A DNA stretch of 64,000 nt from Aromatoleum anaerobium (GCF_012910705.2 NZ_WTVG02000040.1:186001-250000), one strand, 5' to 3'. Shown: positions 54,140-63,762, numbered from the stretch's first letter. The notes: generated from the letters alone by a model not told the origin. Numbers and translations are program-made.

Positions 54140-56401
54140 TCAGGCGTCCCCGGGCAGGCGCCGGCGCGCCGCCCAGCGCAGCACGCGCCACAGCAGGAAG
54201 GCGGCCAGCGCGACACTGATCGTGGCGAGCACGGCAAGCAGCACCGGATACGCGGACAAGTGGAACCAGGTCAGCAGCCACCAAGGCAGGCTGCCGACGA
54301 AGTAGCGCTCACCGGCAGCCTGGCTGACGATGCCGCTGCTGCGGATCAGCGACACCGAGCCGGCAACCGCCTCGAGCCGCTGTGGATCGGCCAGGGCGGC
54401 CCGCAGCAGTTCGTAATCGCCCTCCTCCGATGCGAGCAGGGCGACGATGCTGCGCTGCGCGTGGGACGGCGACTGCATGCCGACGATGGCGGCGATCGGC
54501 GCCCCCGCGGAGATGTCGACCCGGCTCTCCACCCCCGCGGTGTGGGCGCTGCCGGGCTGCCGCAAGCCGTCGCGCGAACGTTCGAGCAGCAACTCGAGGT
54601 CGGGATCGTCGCGCAGTTCGTCAGGCAGGCGGCCGAGCAGCAGCAGATCGGCATCGGTCGCCGCGGCGGTGCGCCAGTCGTCGCTCACGCGCAGCCCGAG
54701 CGCCGGGTAGCCGGTACGCGCGGCAATCCCCGCCACCACGTCGAGAAGGACGCCGACCTGCGTCGCCCCGGCGCCGGCGGGCACCACCGCCAGCGTTTCC
54801 GAAAGATCGGCCATGCGGCTGAAGGGGAAACCGCTGCGCACGAAGACGCCCAGGTCTGGCATGCGGATGTAATGGTGATAACCGGACAGGTCGATCGACG
54901 ACTCCTCGTCGATGATGGCGCGCATATCCACCGGCAGCATCGTCTGGCAGCGGTCGCGCTGCGCGCTGGCGAGCACGCTGGCGAAGTTGAAGTCGAAGCG
55001 GATCCGGTTGTGGTCCCCCAGTTTGAGCGCCGGCACCAGCAGCTTGTCGCTGAAGGCGCCGGCATCGCCGGAAAGCACGTTGAGGCGCAGTTCTTCCAGG
55101 CGGACGCGCCCCTGTTCGCTGCTCTGCAGCGGCAGGCCGCTGATGAATTGATCGTTGATGCTGACGTTCAGGCGCGACTCGTCGCTCAGGTTCGGCGCCG
55201 TGTAGCGGTACACCGTGCGCAGCGGCACCCCCTGGTTGCGCCAGACGAACAGGTCCGGCGGCAGGTTGACGTCCACCACCACTGGCCGCGGCTGCAGCCC
55301 GCTGACCTGCAACTGCCCGGGGTAGTCGATCAGTTCGCCGAAACGCACCGGCCGGTCGGTGCGCATCCAGTTCGGCGCATCGTAAGGCTTGCGCGGTTCG
55401 AGCCGCTGCACCCGATTCACCGTCACCCGCGCGCCGCGGAACAGTTCTCCGCCCAACACGAGGGCAGTGGCCGCGGCGGCCAGATCGTCGGCGTCGCGGC
55501 CGAGCACCAGCAGAATCTTGGCGTAGGGGTCGTGCGGATGATCGATCAGTTCCACCACCGGAGCATCGACCGGCGGATATTTTTCCGTGTCGGCGAGAAA
55601 CGCCGGGCGGCGGTCGTTGCTGGCGAAGACAATCGCGGATTGCGGCGCCTTCCCTGCCTCTGCCTCGGGCAGGCGATCGAACAGGACGGGAAAGCTCGCC
55701 CCGCGCCATCCCGCCTCGCTGCCGAAGTAGGAGGCCAGGATCGCCGCCGCGCGTTGTTCGCCGAGACCGGGCGCGGCGGCGAAAACGATCGGTACCACCA
55801 GGCGCGCGGTCTCGCGGGGGTCGAAAAAGGGCGCCGGGAAGTACGCCAGGTCGTTGTGCAGCCCCAGCGCCTGCTCCCGCACGACAACACTGCTGTCGCG
55901 GCTGACGCTGAGCCACAAGGCGCTGTGGGCAGGGTCTTCGCAGATGTCGGTGTAATGGCCGATGAACTCGATACGGACACGGTTGAAGTCGGCGACCAGC
56001 CGCGGATCGAGTGCGATCTGCTGATGCACTGGCCGGCCGAGGTGTTCCTTCTCGATCGGCAGCACGCTCATCAGCGCATCGTTGAGGTAGATGCGCAGGT
56101 GCGACAGCGTCGGCAGCAGCGCCGGCGAGGGGGTGTACTGGAGCCGCAGGCCGGCTTCGCTGGCGATGCGGTCGCGGCGCAGGCCGAATTCGATCTGGTC
56201 GCTGTTGCGGATGCCCAGCAGCAGCGTGTCATCCGGACGGCCGAGGCGGGCGAAGGTACGCGTCGTCTGCCAGGCCGGAGGCGGGGGTGGCGTCACGGAC
56301 CTGGTTGCGGCCGTCGCAGGGGGCGCCGTCGCGGCCAAGGCGCCGGCGGCGAGCAGCAGCGCGAGGCCGCCAAACAGGAATTTGCGGAAGTGGCGGTTCA
56401 T
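54140..56401 (-). CDS. bcsB: Cellulose synthase periplasmic subunit BcsB
   Basis: The ATG at 56401 gives 753 residues with a signal peptide (FLFGGLALLLAAGALAATAPP). The body contains the carbohydrate-binding and flavodoxin-like repeats of BcsB (SDQIEFGLRRDRIASEA, LRIYLNDALMSVLPI, DLFVWRNQGVPLRTVYRYTA). It ends with a membrane helix (YPVLLAVLATISVALAAFLL) that docks onto BcsA. Its ATG overlaps the bcsA stop codon as ATGA. It is required for catalysis and guides the polymer. Confidence 0.95.
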   Translation of the reverse strand: MNRHFRKFLFGGLALLLAAGALAATAPPATAATRSVTPPPPPAWQTTRTFARLGRPDDTLLLGIRNSDQIEFGLRRDRIASEAGLRLQYTPSPALLPTLSHLRIYLNDALMSVLPIEKEHLGRPVHQQIALDPRLVADFNRVRIEFIGHYTDICEDPAHSALWLSVSRDSSVVVREQALGLHNDLAYFPAPFFDPRETARLVVPIVFAAAPGLGEQRAAAILASYFGSEAGWRGASFPVLFDRLPEAEAGKAPQSAIVFASNDRRPAFLADTEKYPPVDAPVVELIDHPHDPYAKILLVLGRDADDLAAAATALVLGGELFRGARVTVNRVQRLEPRKPYDAPNWMRTDRPVRFGELIDYPGQLQVSGLQPRPVVVDVNLPPDLFVWRNQGVPLRTVYRYTAPNLSDESRLNVSINDQFISGLPLQSSEQGRVRLEELRLNVLSGDAGAFSDKLLVPALKLGDHNRIRFDFNFASVLASAQRDRCQTMLPVDMRAIIDEESSIDLSGYHHYIRMPDLGVFVRSGFPFSRMADLSETLAVVPAGAGATQVGVLLDVVAGIAARTGYPALGLRVSDDWRTAAATDADLLLLGRLPDELRDDPDLELLLERSRDGLRQPGSAHTAGVESRVDISAGAPIAAIVGMQSPSHAQRSIVALLASEEGDYELLRAALADPQRLEAVAGSVSLIRSSGIVSQAAGERYFVGSLPWWLLTWFHLSAYPVLLAVLATISVALAAFLLWRVLRWAARRRLPGDA

Positions 56402-58983
56402 GGTCCGGCGGTCGGCAAAGGAGAGGAAAGCAGGGGCAAGGGATTGCGCGGCAAGTAGCTGCCCAACCAGCACCCCACACGCCCAAAGTGGCGCAGCGGT
56501 GCGCGCAACGGGCGCGGCAGGTGCAGGTACAGCCGGCGATAGCCTTCGCAGCCCAGCTTCAGGACGTCGGCGAAACTGCGCAGAGGCCGATCGCCGCCGA
56601 ATTCGTGGTGCCAGTCCAGCCAGGCGTCGGCACGGGCAAAGGTGCACTGGACGAAATCGATCTTCTGCTGGGGCGAGAGCGTTTCGAAGCCGATCCCGAG
56701 CAGATCGCCTTCGTAACGGCGGACGATGCCGGGAAAGGCGAATTCGCGCTCGCCGCGGCGTAGCAGCAGGTTCACTTCGATGCCGGACGACAGCGGCAGC
56801 GGCACCTGCAGCCTGACAGCGACGCCAGCGACGGAGTAGTCCGCCAGGACGCCGGGGAAAAGATGGCCGTCGGGCAGGCGCAGCGCCACCGGCAGTGGCG
56901 TCTGCACCCGATGGCTCTGGCGCACCTGGCGCGCCTCGGCGGCCACCGACATGGCGGCACCGATGATCAGCAAGTTGTAGCCCACCCACAGCGAACTGAC
57001 GATTACGGTGGCGATCTCCCCCGCCGGGCCGTATGACAGGCGCCAGACGGCAAAGCCGAGGCCGAGAAAATTCAGCGCCGCCAGGACAAGACACGGCAGG
57101 GCGATTTTCCAGTTGAACTGGTCTTCCTGGATCAGGCCGCCTTTCGCGGTGACATTGAAGCTGCCCTTCTTCGGGTTGAACAGGGCGACCGTCGTCGGCC
57201 AGGCGATATACCAGGCCAGCACCGTCTCGTACACCTCGCCCCAGAAGGTTTTCCGGTAAGCGCCCTGCATGCGCGAGGTGGCCAGGCTGGCATGGATCAT
57301 GTGCGGCAGGACGTAGAGCAGGATCATCAGCGCCGGCGCATAGATGATGTAGGCATGCAACAGCAGGAACGCCAGTGGCGCGGTGAGAAACACCAGCCGC
57401 GGCAGGCCGTACAGAAAGTGCAGCATGGCGTTGGCGTAGCAAAGGCGCTGCAACAGGTTCAGTCCCTTGCCCAGCAGGGGGTTGTCGATACGGAAGATCT
57501 GCGCCATGCCGCGCGCCCAGCGGATGCGCTGGCCGACGTGGGCAGGCAGGCTTGCGGTGGCCAGACCGGCGGCCTGCGAGACGCGCAGGTAGGCCGAGTT
57601 CCAGCCGTTGCGGTGCAGGCGCAGCGCGGTATGCGCATCCTCGGTCACCGTCTCGACGGCGAAGCCGTCGACCGAGTCCAGCGCGGAACGGCGCAGCACC
57701 GCGCAGGAACCACAGAAGAACGCTGCGTTCCACATGTCGTTGCCATCCTGAACCAGGCCATAGAACAGGTCGCCCTCGTTGGGCTGGCGGCGGAAGATGC
57801 CGAGATTGCGTTCGAACGGGTCCGGCGAGAAGAAATGGTGTGGCGTCTGCACGAGCGCCAGTTTCGGGTCGCGCAGGAACCAGCCCACGGTAACCTGGAG
57901 AAAGGAATGCACCGGCACGTGGTCACAGTCGAACACCGCCACCAGTTCACCGTCCGTATGGCTCAGCGCGTGGTTGAGGTTGCCGGCCTTGGCGTGGCGG
58001 TTATCCGGGCGGGCGAGATAACCGACGCCGACCTCGGCGGCGAAGCGGCGAAAACTGTCGCGCCGGCCGTCGTCGAGAATGTGGATGCGCAGCTTCTCCT
58101 GTGGCCAGTCGATCCCCAGCGCCGCATAGACAGTAGTGCGCACCACGTCGAGGTCCTCGTTGTAGGTCGGAATGAACAGGTCCACGCTCGGCCACTGCCG
58201 GGTGTCGGGCGTCAGCTGCGCGGGACGGCGCCCCAGCGGCCAGCAGGTCTGGACGTAGCCAAGCATCAGGATCAGCCAGGAATAGCTTTCCGCCGCCAGC
58301 AGGATCAGCCCGCAGGCCAGATCGAGGGCGTCGTTCCAGTTCAGGGTCGCGGTATAGCGCCACCACAGGTAGCGGCAGGACACGATCACCGACAGCACGA
58401 GCAGCAGCAGCGTGGGAAAGCGCCCCGGCATGCGCCTGATCACCATGGCCAGGGTCCACAGCAGGAGGACGAACACCGACTGGGCCAGGTAATCGAAAGG
58501 TTCGGTGACGCACAGCAGCGCCAGGCCGGCGGCGAGGATACCGATCACGCCGTACAGCAGTAGCCGGCGGCGCGGGCCGATTCGCTCCAGCCAGTCCGCA
58601 CCGCGGCGCAGCCTGGTACTGCGCCGCACGCGTGGCGGCATCTGCCCGACGTCGGCAAACAGGCGCCCGCAGGCCCGCTCCACACTCGACCATGCAGCCA
58701 GCCAGTTCCGGTGCGGCGAATGCACCGGAGCGGCCGGGCGGATCATCAGCAGCCATAACGTCTGCACGGCGTAACGCAACGGGTCGCCAGGGCTCGGCCG
58801 CTTGTCCGCCAAGTGCGGATACCAGCGCTGCCGCTCATCGAGCAACGCACGCCAGGCATGTGACTCCAGGCGCAGCACGAGCCAGGCCAGCAGGTTGATC
58901 ATGCTCATCAGCAGCGCGGCCACGGCCGAACAGCCATGCCGCTGGCGCAGCCGACGATAAGGAAAGCAGCACGCGAGCGTCAC
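56398..58983 (-). CDS. bcsA: Cellulose synthase catalytic subunit (UDP-glucose dependent), with PilZ domain
   Basis: The GTG at 58983 overlaps the bcsQ stop codon (GTGA), and the N-terminus it gives (YRRLRQRHGCSAVAALL) aligns with E. coli BcsA, so 861 residues is the likely length. Membrane helices surround the GT2 domain: PTYNED near 272, ILDDG near 302, DCDH near 352, TED near 447, and the processive QRIRW motif near 485. The PilZ domain has RQVRQSHR at 685-692 and DYSVAG at 715-720, the c-di-GMP contacts. It makes beta-1,4-glucan and moves it through the inner membrane. Confidence 0.97.
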   Translation of the reverse strand: MTLACCFPYRRLRQRHGCSAVAALLMSMINLLAWLVLRLESHAWRALLDERQRWYPHLADKRPSPGDPLRYAVQTLWLLMIRPAAPVHSPHRNWLAAWSSVERACGRLFADVGQMPPRVRRSTRLRRGADWLERIGPRRRLLLYGVIGILAAGLALLCVTEPFDYLAQSVFVLLLWTLAMVIRRMPGRFPTLLLLVLSVIVSCRYLWWRYTATLNWNDALDLACGLILLAAESYSWLILMLGYVQTCWPLGRRPAQLTPDTRQWPSVDLFIPTYNEDLDVVRTTVYAALGIDWPQEKLRIHILDDGRRDSFRRFAAEVGVGYLARPDNRHAKAGNLNHALSHTDGELVAVFDCDHVPVHSFLQVTVGWFLRDPKLALVQTPHHFFSPDPFERNLGIFRRQPNEGDLFYGLVQDGNDMWNAAFFCGSCAVLRRSALDSVDGFAVETVTEDAHTALRLHRNGWNSAYLRVSQAAGLATASLPAHVGQRIRWARGMAQIFRIDNPLLGKGLNLLQRLCYANAMLHFLYGLPRLVFLTAPLAFLLLHAYIIYAPALMILLYVLPHMIHASLATSRMQGAYRKTFWGEVYETVLAWYIAWPTTVALFNPKKGSFNVTAKGGLIQEDQFNWKIALPCLVLAALNFLGLGFAVWRLSYGPAGEIATVIVSSLWVGYNLLIIGAAMSVAAEARQVRQSHRVQTPLPVALRLPDGHLFPGVLADYSVAGVAVRLQVPLPLSSGIEVNLLLRRGEREFAFPGIVRRYEGDLLGIGFETLSPQQKIDFVQCTFARADAWLDWHHEFGGDRPLRSFADVLKLGCEGYRRLYLHLPRPLRAPLRHFGRVGCWLGSYLPRNPLPLLSSPLPTAGP

Positions 58984-59708
58984 GCTGCCCTCGCCCGCTG
59001 CGCCAGGCACCAGATGGCCACGCTGAGGGCGTCTTTCGCCACCAGGCTGGCGGGAGCGTAGTGACCGACCGGGGCCTTGCAGGCCAGCGCCTCGCGCATT
59101 GCCGCATCGGCGTGGACGTTTACCGGCAGCAGCCGGCCGCCATGGCGCTGCTGCCAGAGCAGCAGCACATCGCGCTGCAACTGGCAGAGCGGATCGTAGC
59201 GATTGACGAGCATGAGGTCGCAGGACCGCTCTGGCCGACGCTGCAGCAGCGCATGGCAGGCGGCATCGGCCTCCACCACCCGGATCGGCAGATCGCACGG
59301 ACCGACGCTGGCGGCATGAGCCGGATGGCCGCGCGGCAGATCGAACAGCAGCCAGTCGAAATGCTCCGCCAAGCTGGCCCGGCGGCGCCGCCACAGCGCG
59401 GGCTCGGCACCCAGCCGTCGCTCCATGGCGGTCTCCTCGGCCTCGTTCACCTCGCCGTATGGAAGCAGGAACAGGTTCGACCCCAGACTCCAGGCCTGTT
59501 CCTCCCACGGCCATCCATCGAGAGTGGCGCGCGCCCACCCCCTCCTCTCCGTCCAGCCCAGGTTGAAATGCAGCCGCAACAGGTTCTCCGGGCAGACATC
59601 GACCAGCAGCACCCGCTCGCCCAGGCTGTGCAGCGCATGGCCAACGGCGGCCAGCAGCGAAGTGCTGCCGACGCCGCCACGCAGTCCGCGCATCGACACG
59701 GAGGTCAC
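58980..59708 (-). CDS. bcsQ: Cellulose biosynthesis protein BcsQ (MinD/ParA-like ATPase)
   Basis: A 242-residue protein. RGLRGGVGSTSLLAAVGHAL is the deviant Walker A of the family, and VLLVDVCPENLLRLHF and WLLFDLPRGHP are the following motifs. BcsQ supports localisation and assembly of the synthase at the pole. Its start overlaps the bcsR stop codon as ATGA, and its stop overlaps the bcsA start. The protein is slightly short for the family but complete. Confidence 0.92.
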   Translation of the reverse strand: MTSVSMRGLRGGVGSTSLLAAVGHALHSLGERVLLVDVCPENLLRLHFNLGWTERRGWARATLDGWPWEEQAWSLGSNLFLLPYGEVNEAEETAMERRLGAEPALWRRRRASLAEHFDWLLFDLPRGHPAHAASVGPCDLPIRVVEADAACHALLQRRPERSCDLMLVNRYDPLCQLQRDVLLLWQQRHGGRLLPVNVHADAAMREALACKAPVGHYAPASLVAKDALSVAIWCLAQRARAA

Positions 59709-59917
59709 GCCGCCGCCTCCTGCCGGTCGTGCGTTGTCGGCAGGGCGTCGCTGCGATCCAGTTCATCGAGCAGGGGCCAGCGTCGCAGCGCGCGCAGCAT
59801 TTCCGCCCGCACGCCAAGGCCGACGTAATCGAACTCGGGCAGTTGCAGCGCCGCCCGCAGGCGGCCGATGTCGTCGGCCGTGGACGAATCGTCCAGGTCG
59901 TGTGCCGTCGTGCTCAT
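59705..59917 (-). CDS. bcsR: Cellulose biosynthesis protein BcsR
   Basis: The ATG at 59917 gives 70 residues (MSTTAHDLDDSSTADDIGRL). LRAALQLPEFDYVGLGVRAE and LRRWPLLDEL match the E. coli BcsR pattern of FSLPDIDYADISQRE and KRWPLLAEF. BcsR works with BcsQ at the synthase. Its start overlaps the bcsG stop codon as ATGA. Confidence 0.88.
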   Translation of the reverse strand: MSTTAHDLDDSSTADDIGRLRAALQLPEFDYVGLGVRAEMLRALRRWPLLDELDRSDALPTTHDRQEAAA

Positions 59918-61550
59918 TGCGAACGATGCGGGTAGGGCAGCCATTCACCTTGCTCCTGAATGCGTACGTAAGACATCCCGCCGTATTCCAGCACCACGGT
60001 GCCGGCGTTTTCCGCCACCGGGGCCGTCTGCGGCAGGTCCGCTACCAGGGCGTGCCGGTCGATGCCGGCACCACCGTCGTCCACCGGCGACATCACCGAC
60101 AGCCGCGCGATGATTTCCGACAATGCCAAATAGCTGCTCGGCGCGCCGACATGCAGCGGCTCGTCGCGCGCGGCCGATCCCATGCCGATCAGCTTGATCC
60201 CCACCGGCACGTGGGTGATCGACGGGCTGGGGATCTCGCGCATGCCGGCAATCTGCATGCGGTCGCCATGCAGCCCGGCGCCGTGCTCGGGGACGATGAC
60301 CAGGACCACGCGCCGGCCGCTGCGCTCGAGTTGATCGATGAAGGCGTTCAGGTCTTCGAGCAACCGCTGCGCGAGCGCCCGGTAATCGACGCGTTGAGTG
60401 CCGCCGTCGGCGCGCACCAGACGGTTGCCGTCGTGTGCAGTGTGACGGTGTTGTACAGCAGAGCCACGCGCCCGGAATCCTGCCCCTGGCGATGCTGCCA
60501 CCAGCGCTCCAGCACCTCGCGGTCGCGCCAGATCGGCGAACCGTCGAAATTCACCAGCGCGCGGCGGAAACTGCTGCCATCGAGCGCCGGCGCCGGCATG
60601 CCACCCTGGCGGCGCACCTCGCCGAGGAAATCGTCGAACTTGCCATCGTGGTTCAGCGCCAGTGCGCTGTCGAAACCCAGCCGGCGCAGGTTATCGAACA
60701 GGAGACACTGGTTCGCGGCGTGATCGTAAAGGCCGCTGTGCGAGGATTGACCGCAACTCGCGCGCAACAGGCGGATGGCCGCCGGCCCGCTGTAGGACGT
60801 CGCCGAATTGAAGTGGTCGAAGACGATGTCCATCTGCCGGAACAAGGCGTTGTCCTTCATGCCGACGGCCTCGAGATCGTCCCAGGCCAGCGAGCAGATG
60901 TTCACCAGCAACAGGTCGAAGGGCGCCGCCGCTGCGGGGGGCGGCTGGAATTCGGTGCGCCGCCCTGCCTCGTCGCCGTAGAACCGTTGCAGATATTCGT
61001 CCAGCGTGGCGCTGTCGGCTTCCCGGCCCGGCGAAGCCGGTACCGCGTGGCGCGGCTGCTCGCGGGCGACGGCGGCAACCGCAGGCTGCCCCGCCATGTC
61101 TGGCAAGCCACCGCTGGCCAGCCACCCGAGCCCGATCAGAGTGAACGTGGTCAGACGCAGCCAGCGCGAAAGGTACAGCGCCGCCACCACGAACACGAAC
61201 AGCACGCCGACAAGCGTCCAGTCGATGAAGCGTCCGGCCAGTTCGAGCAGATATTCCGCAGAAAAATCGAGCACTCCGGGCTGCGCCAGGAGGCGGGCGA
61301 ACGGCGGCAACCAGGTGTCGTGATAAAGGAGCGCCACGCCCGCCGGCAGCGCCAACAGCTTGCGCGGCAGCAGCAGCGCCGACGACACCGGTAACAGCAA
61401 GGCCGCGGCGAAAACCAGGTTGGGTACGGCCTGAAAATTCAAGTAACCGAGCCACACGAGGATGAACTTGGCCAGAAAATACAGATTCCAGCCCCCCAGC
61501 CCCGGCCACGCCAGGCCCGGCTTGCCGGGCTTACGCTCATTCACGGGCAT
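59914..61550 (-). pseudogene. bcsG: bcsG (cellulose phosphoethanolamine transferase), frameshifted near 60432
   Basis: Reading starts at the ATG 61550 (MPVNERKPGKPGLAWPGLGG); an ATG two codons earlier is possible. The N-terminal membrane part and the first half of the catalytic domain are in one frame, down to LLYNTVTLH, and include SCGQSSHSGLY with the expected Ser nucleophile. The rest (HDGNRLVRADGG, VVLVIVPEHGAGLHGDRMQI) is in another frame and ends at 59914. The break lies in CTGCACACGACGG, where an extra AC restores the frame if removed. BcsG adds phosphoethanolamine to cellulose with BcsF and BcsE. Split like this it would not be active. Confidence 0.88.
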
Positions 61551-61731
61551 CTCCATTCTCCGCGGTCCCGGCCTGCCGGCGCCGCACACCCCTGGCACGC
61601 AGATGACGGGGCGGCAGGCAGCGCTCGATCCACTCGCGCAGGGTGCGCCGCAACTCGCCGACGAGGAGGACCAGCGCCGTCGTCAACACGCAGACCACGG
61701 CGACGACCTGGAGCAGTTCGGCGTAGTTCAT
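61537..61731 (-). CDS. bcsF: Cellulose biosynthesis membrane protein BcsF
   Basis: A 64-residue protein with one membrane helix (LLQVVAVVCVLTTALVLLVG) and a basic C-terminal tail, as in E. coli BcsF. It links BcsE to BcsG. Its start overlaps the bcsE stop codon as ATGA, and it overlaps the bcsG start by 14 bases. Confidence 0.85.
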   Translation of the reverse strand: MNYAELLQVVAVVCVLTTALVLLVGELRRTLREWIERCLPPRHLRARGVRRRQAGTAENGDARE

Positions 61732-63308
61732 GTGCAGCGCTCAGCAAGATGCAAGGTTGCCGGACGCAACTGCAAGGGTGCCCGCCCCACGGCGGCCGGT
61801 TCCATGGCTTCGTCAGCTTCGGCAGCCGCCGCCATCGTCGCAGCGGTGTCGACGAAGGCGTCGCGCCGCAGGGTGGCGATGCTGTCAAGCCGCTCGCAGC
61901 CCTCGAAGAGTTCCCGCCACGGCAGGCGGCAGATGTTGGCCAGCGCCGGCTCCAGGCCATCATCGCGGCAAGCGAACAGAAACAGGTAGAGGACGCCGTC
62001 GACGACACAGGCGATATCACCGAATCGCCGCAAGCGGATCTGGCTCAGGCACTGTGCGATCCGTAGGCCGGGATGCGGCCGCAATCTCAGCAACTGGTGC
62101 ACGAGTTCTCCGAATTCGCCGGCATGGATCATCTCCAGCGCAGCAAGGAAATCGCGCGGGGCGAGCAAACCCCGCAGTTGCGGCGGCCGCAAGCGGTCGA
62201 GCAGGGAGTCGAAATCGGTCGCGAGGGCGCGCCGCCAGATTTGCCCCTGGACACTTTCGATCAGGCTGAGAAAACCGGGCAGCGGCATGCCATGCGGCAC
62301 GACCAGGGTGGCGCCGGACGACAGCAGCAGGCGCTCGTCGCGATACCGCACCCCGGGGACCATTTCGCGCAGCACGATCTTCAGGGCGTTGCCGCTGCGC
62401 TGGCGCAGCATGTGCACCTGCTGCGCGATTTCATCCACCTCGCCGATGTCGTCGATCGCCATCAGCACGCTGGCCGCACGCGCCCCGACAGCCCGTTGCA
62501 GCAGTTCGGCACGGCTGGCGACCAATTGCCAGCGACCGGACGAGGCCGACGCGCTACCGAGCACCTCGCGCTGCGCCAGCACGAGATCATCATCGTCGAC
62601 GATCACGACTTGCGGCTGAACCTGGGCCTCCGTCACCCGGCGGAATCCTTCGCCATCGACGACAAGTTCGAATGCCTGCTCGGCGCAGACGCCAACCTCG
62701 CTATGCCAGAAATCGAGCAGGTAGCGAATGGCGCCTTCGCCACGATACAGCCGCGCCAGGCCGGACAGCAGTTCATTTGCCGACGCCAGTTCGCGATACA
62801 CCTGCGACGCCTCGCCGTGGCATACCAGCAGCAGCGTGCAGCGCTGTCGTGCCAGCCAATCGCGCATCCATCGGCACCAGGCATGCAGCTGACGGGAGTC
62901 ATAATCCAGCCAGCCCTCGATCGGCAGCGCGAGCAGTAGCAAGCCGCCTGCGGCGCCGATACCGGCGCGCGTCAGTTCGGACGGCAGATGATCGAGCGTC
63001 TCCCGCAGCCGGCTCCGGGAGACGTCAAACAGCGCCAGTTCGTCCGGCCCTGTCTGCTTATCGAGGCCGTCGGCCAGTTCCTGCGGCTCGATGCCGCAGC
63101 ACAGCAGGTTGGCCGGCATCTGCTCGGGCAAACCCGCCAGCACTTGCCGGATCAGGCGCCTCGCGTCATCTTCCCGATCGATCGTCAGCCAATACAGCCC
63201 ACCTTGACGCAGGCGCGTCTGGCACTCCCGGAAAGACGGGATGGCAAGGGTGACACGATTCAGACGGGCCTCCCTGGAAGAATCGCCAAGCCGGGCACAT
63301 CGTTGCAT
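61728..63308 (-). CDS. bcsE: Cellulose biosynthesis c-di-GMP-binding protein BcsE
   Basis: The ATG at 63308 gives 526 residues, close to the E. coli length. The frame is open further upstream but without similarity. The middle and C-terminal part follow the GIL domain: ALKIVLREMVPGVRYRDERL, then SSGATLVVPHGMPLPGFLSLIESVQGQIWRR. The RYRD sequence sits where the RxGD c-di-GMP site of BcsE is expected. It binds c-di-GMP and BcsF for full cellulose output. It is the first gene of the nine-gene operon. Confidence 0.9.
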   Translation of the reverse strand: MQRCARLGDSSREARLNRVTLAIPSFRECQTRLRQGGLYWLTIDREDDARRLIRQVLAGLPEQMPANLLCCGIEPQELADGLDKQTGPDELALFDVSRSRLRETLDHLPSELTRAGIGAAGGLLLLALPIEGWLDYDSRQLHAWCRWMRDWLARQRCTLLLVCHGEASQVYRELASANELLSGLARLYRGEGAIRYLLDFWHSEVGVCAEQAFELVVDGEGFRRVTEAQVQPQVVIVDDDDLVLAQREVLGSASASSGRWQLVASRAELLQRAVGARAASVLMAIDDIGEVDEIAQQVHMLRQRSGNALKIVLREMVPGVRYRDERLLLSSGATLVVPHGMPLPGFLSLIESVQGQIWRRALATDFDSLLDRLRPPQLRGLLAPRDFLAALEMIHAGEFGELVHQLLRLRPHPGLRIAQCLSQIRLRRFGDIACVVDGVLYLFLFACRDDGLEPALANICRLPWRELFEGCERLDSIATLRRDAFVDTAATMAAAAEADEAMEPAAVGRAPLQLRPATLHLAERCT

Positions 63309-63456
63309 CGAGCCAGCCGACGATGGGGCAGTGACTGCGGCCGATGTGCAAGGCCAAGCGGGAGGTGGCTGGCGTGATCCATAAGACGGCGACGCATTCG
63401 CCGCCGTGCGGCGAAGATGCGGGAGCAATGTGAGCACAAAATCCTGATAAACATGA

Positions 63457-63477
63457 CAAATGTTACCATTTGCAAAT
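63457..63477. promoter_or_regulatory. Overlapping palindromes in the bcsE upstream region
   Basis: CAAATG at 63457-63462 and CATTTG at 63467-63472 form an inverted repeat with a four-base spacer. ATTTGCAAAT at 63468-63477 is a perfect palindrome. On the minus strand TTGCAA followed about 17 bases later by a TGTTTAT-like segment could be a promoter for bcsE. The rest of the 355-base gap between bcsE and the tmRNA promoter shows no gene. Confidence 0.4.
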
Positions 63478-63663
63478 ATGCCTATTAAACGGAAAAATGC
63501 CTGAAGCGTGAATTAATTCAGGTTTCTGGTCATTGCCCACAAAAACATTCACAACTCCCTGTTTCGGAAAAAGGGCAGGAGGGGGCGTGATTGACCTGCT
63601 TCAATTACAACGCCGTGGAACAAAGATACTGGCGCGCTGGCGTGTAAAAAAACCCCAGTACAC

Positions 63664-63693
63664 TTGAAATTGGAGGGGCACTGCCCTTATAGT
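63664..63693 (+). promoter_or_regulatory. Predicted sigma70 promoter of the tmRNA gene
   Basis: TTGAAA at 63664-63669 and TATAGT at 63688-63693 are separated by 18 bases. Transcription would start near 63700, directly before the acceptor piece. The match is strong, as expected for an abundant RNA. Confidence 0.75.
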
Positions 63694-63699
63694 GCAAAA

Positions 63700-63762
63700 C
63701 ATGGTTGTAATTCCGGCAACCCGGAGACGTTCTGGACGCGGGTTCGATTCCCGCCACCTCCA
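63700..63762 (+). ncRNA. ssrA: tmRNA acceptor piece (3' half) of a permuted ssrA gene
   Basis: The T arm is complete: stem GCGGG (63738-63742), loop TTCGATT, stem CCCGC (63750-63754). The acceptor strand CACCTCC (63755-63761) and a discriminator A at 63762 follow. A small hairpin lies at 63712-63725 (TCCGG, four-base loop, CCGGA). CCA is not encoded; the genome reads A-C-A-G, so CCA must be added after processing. The exact 5' end is inferred from the promoter. Confidence 0.88.
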
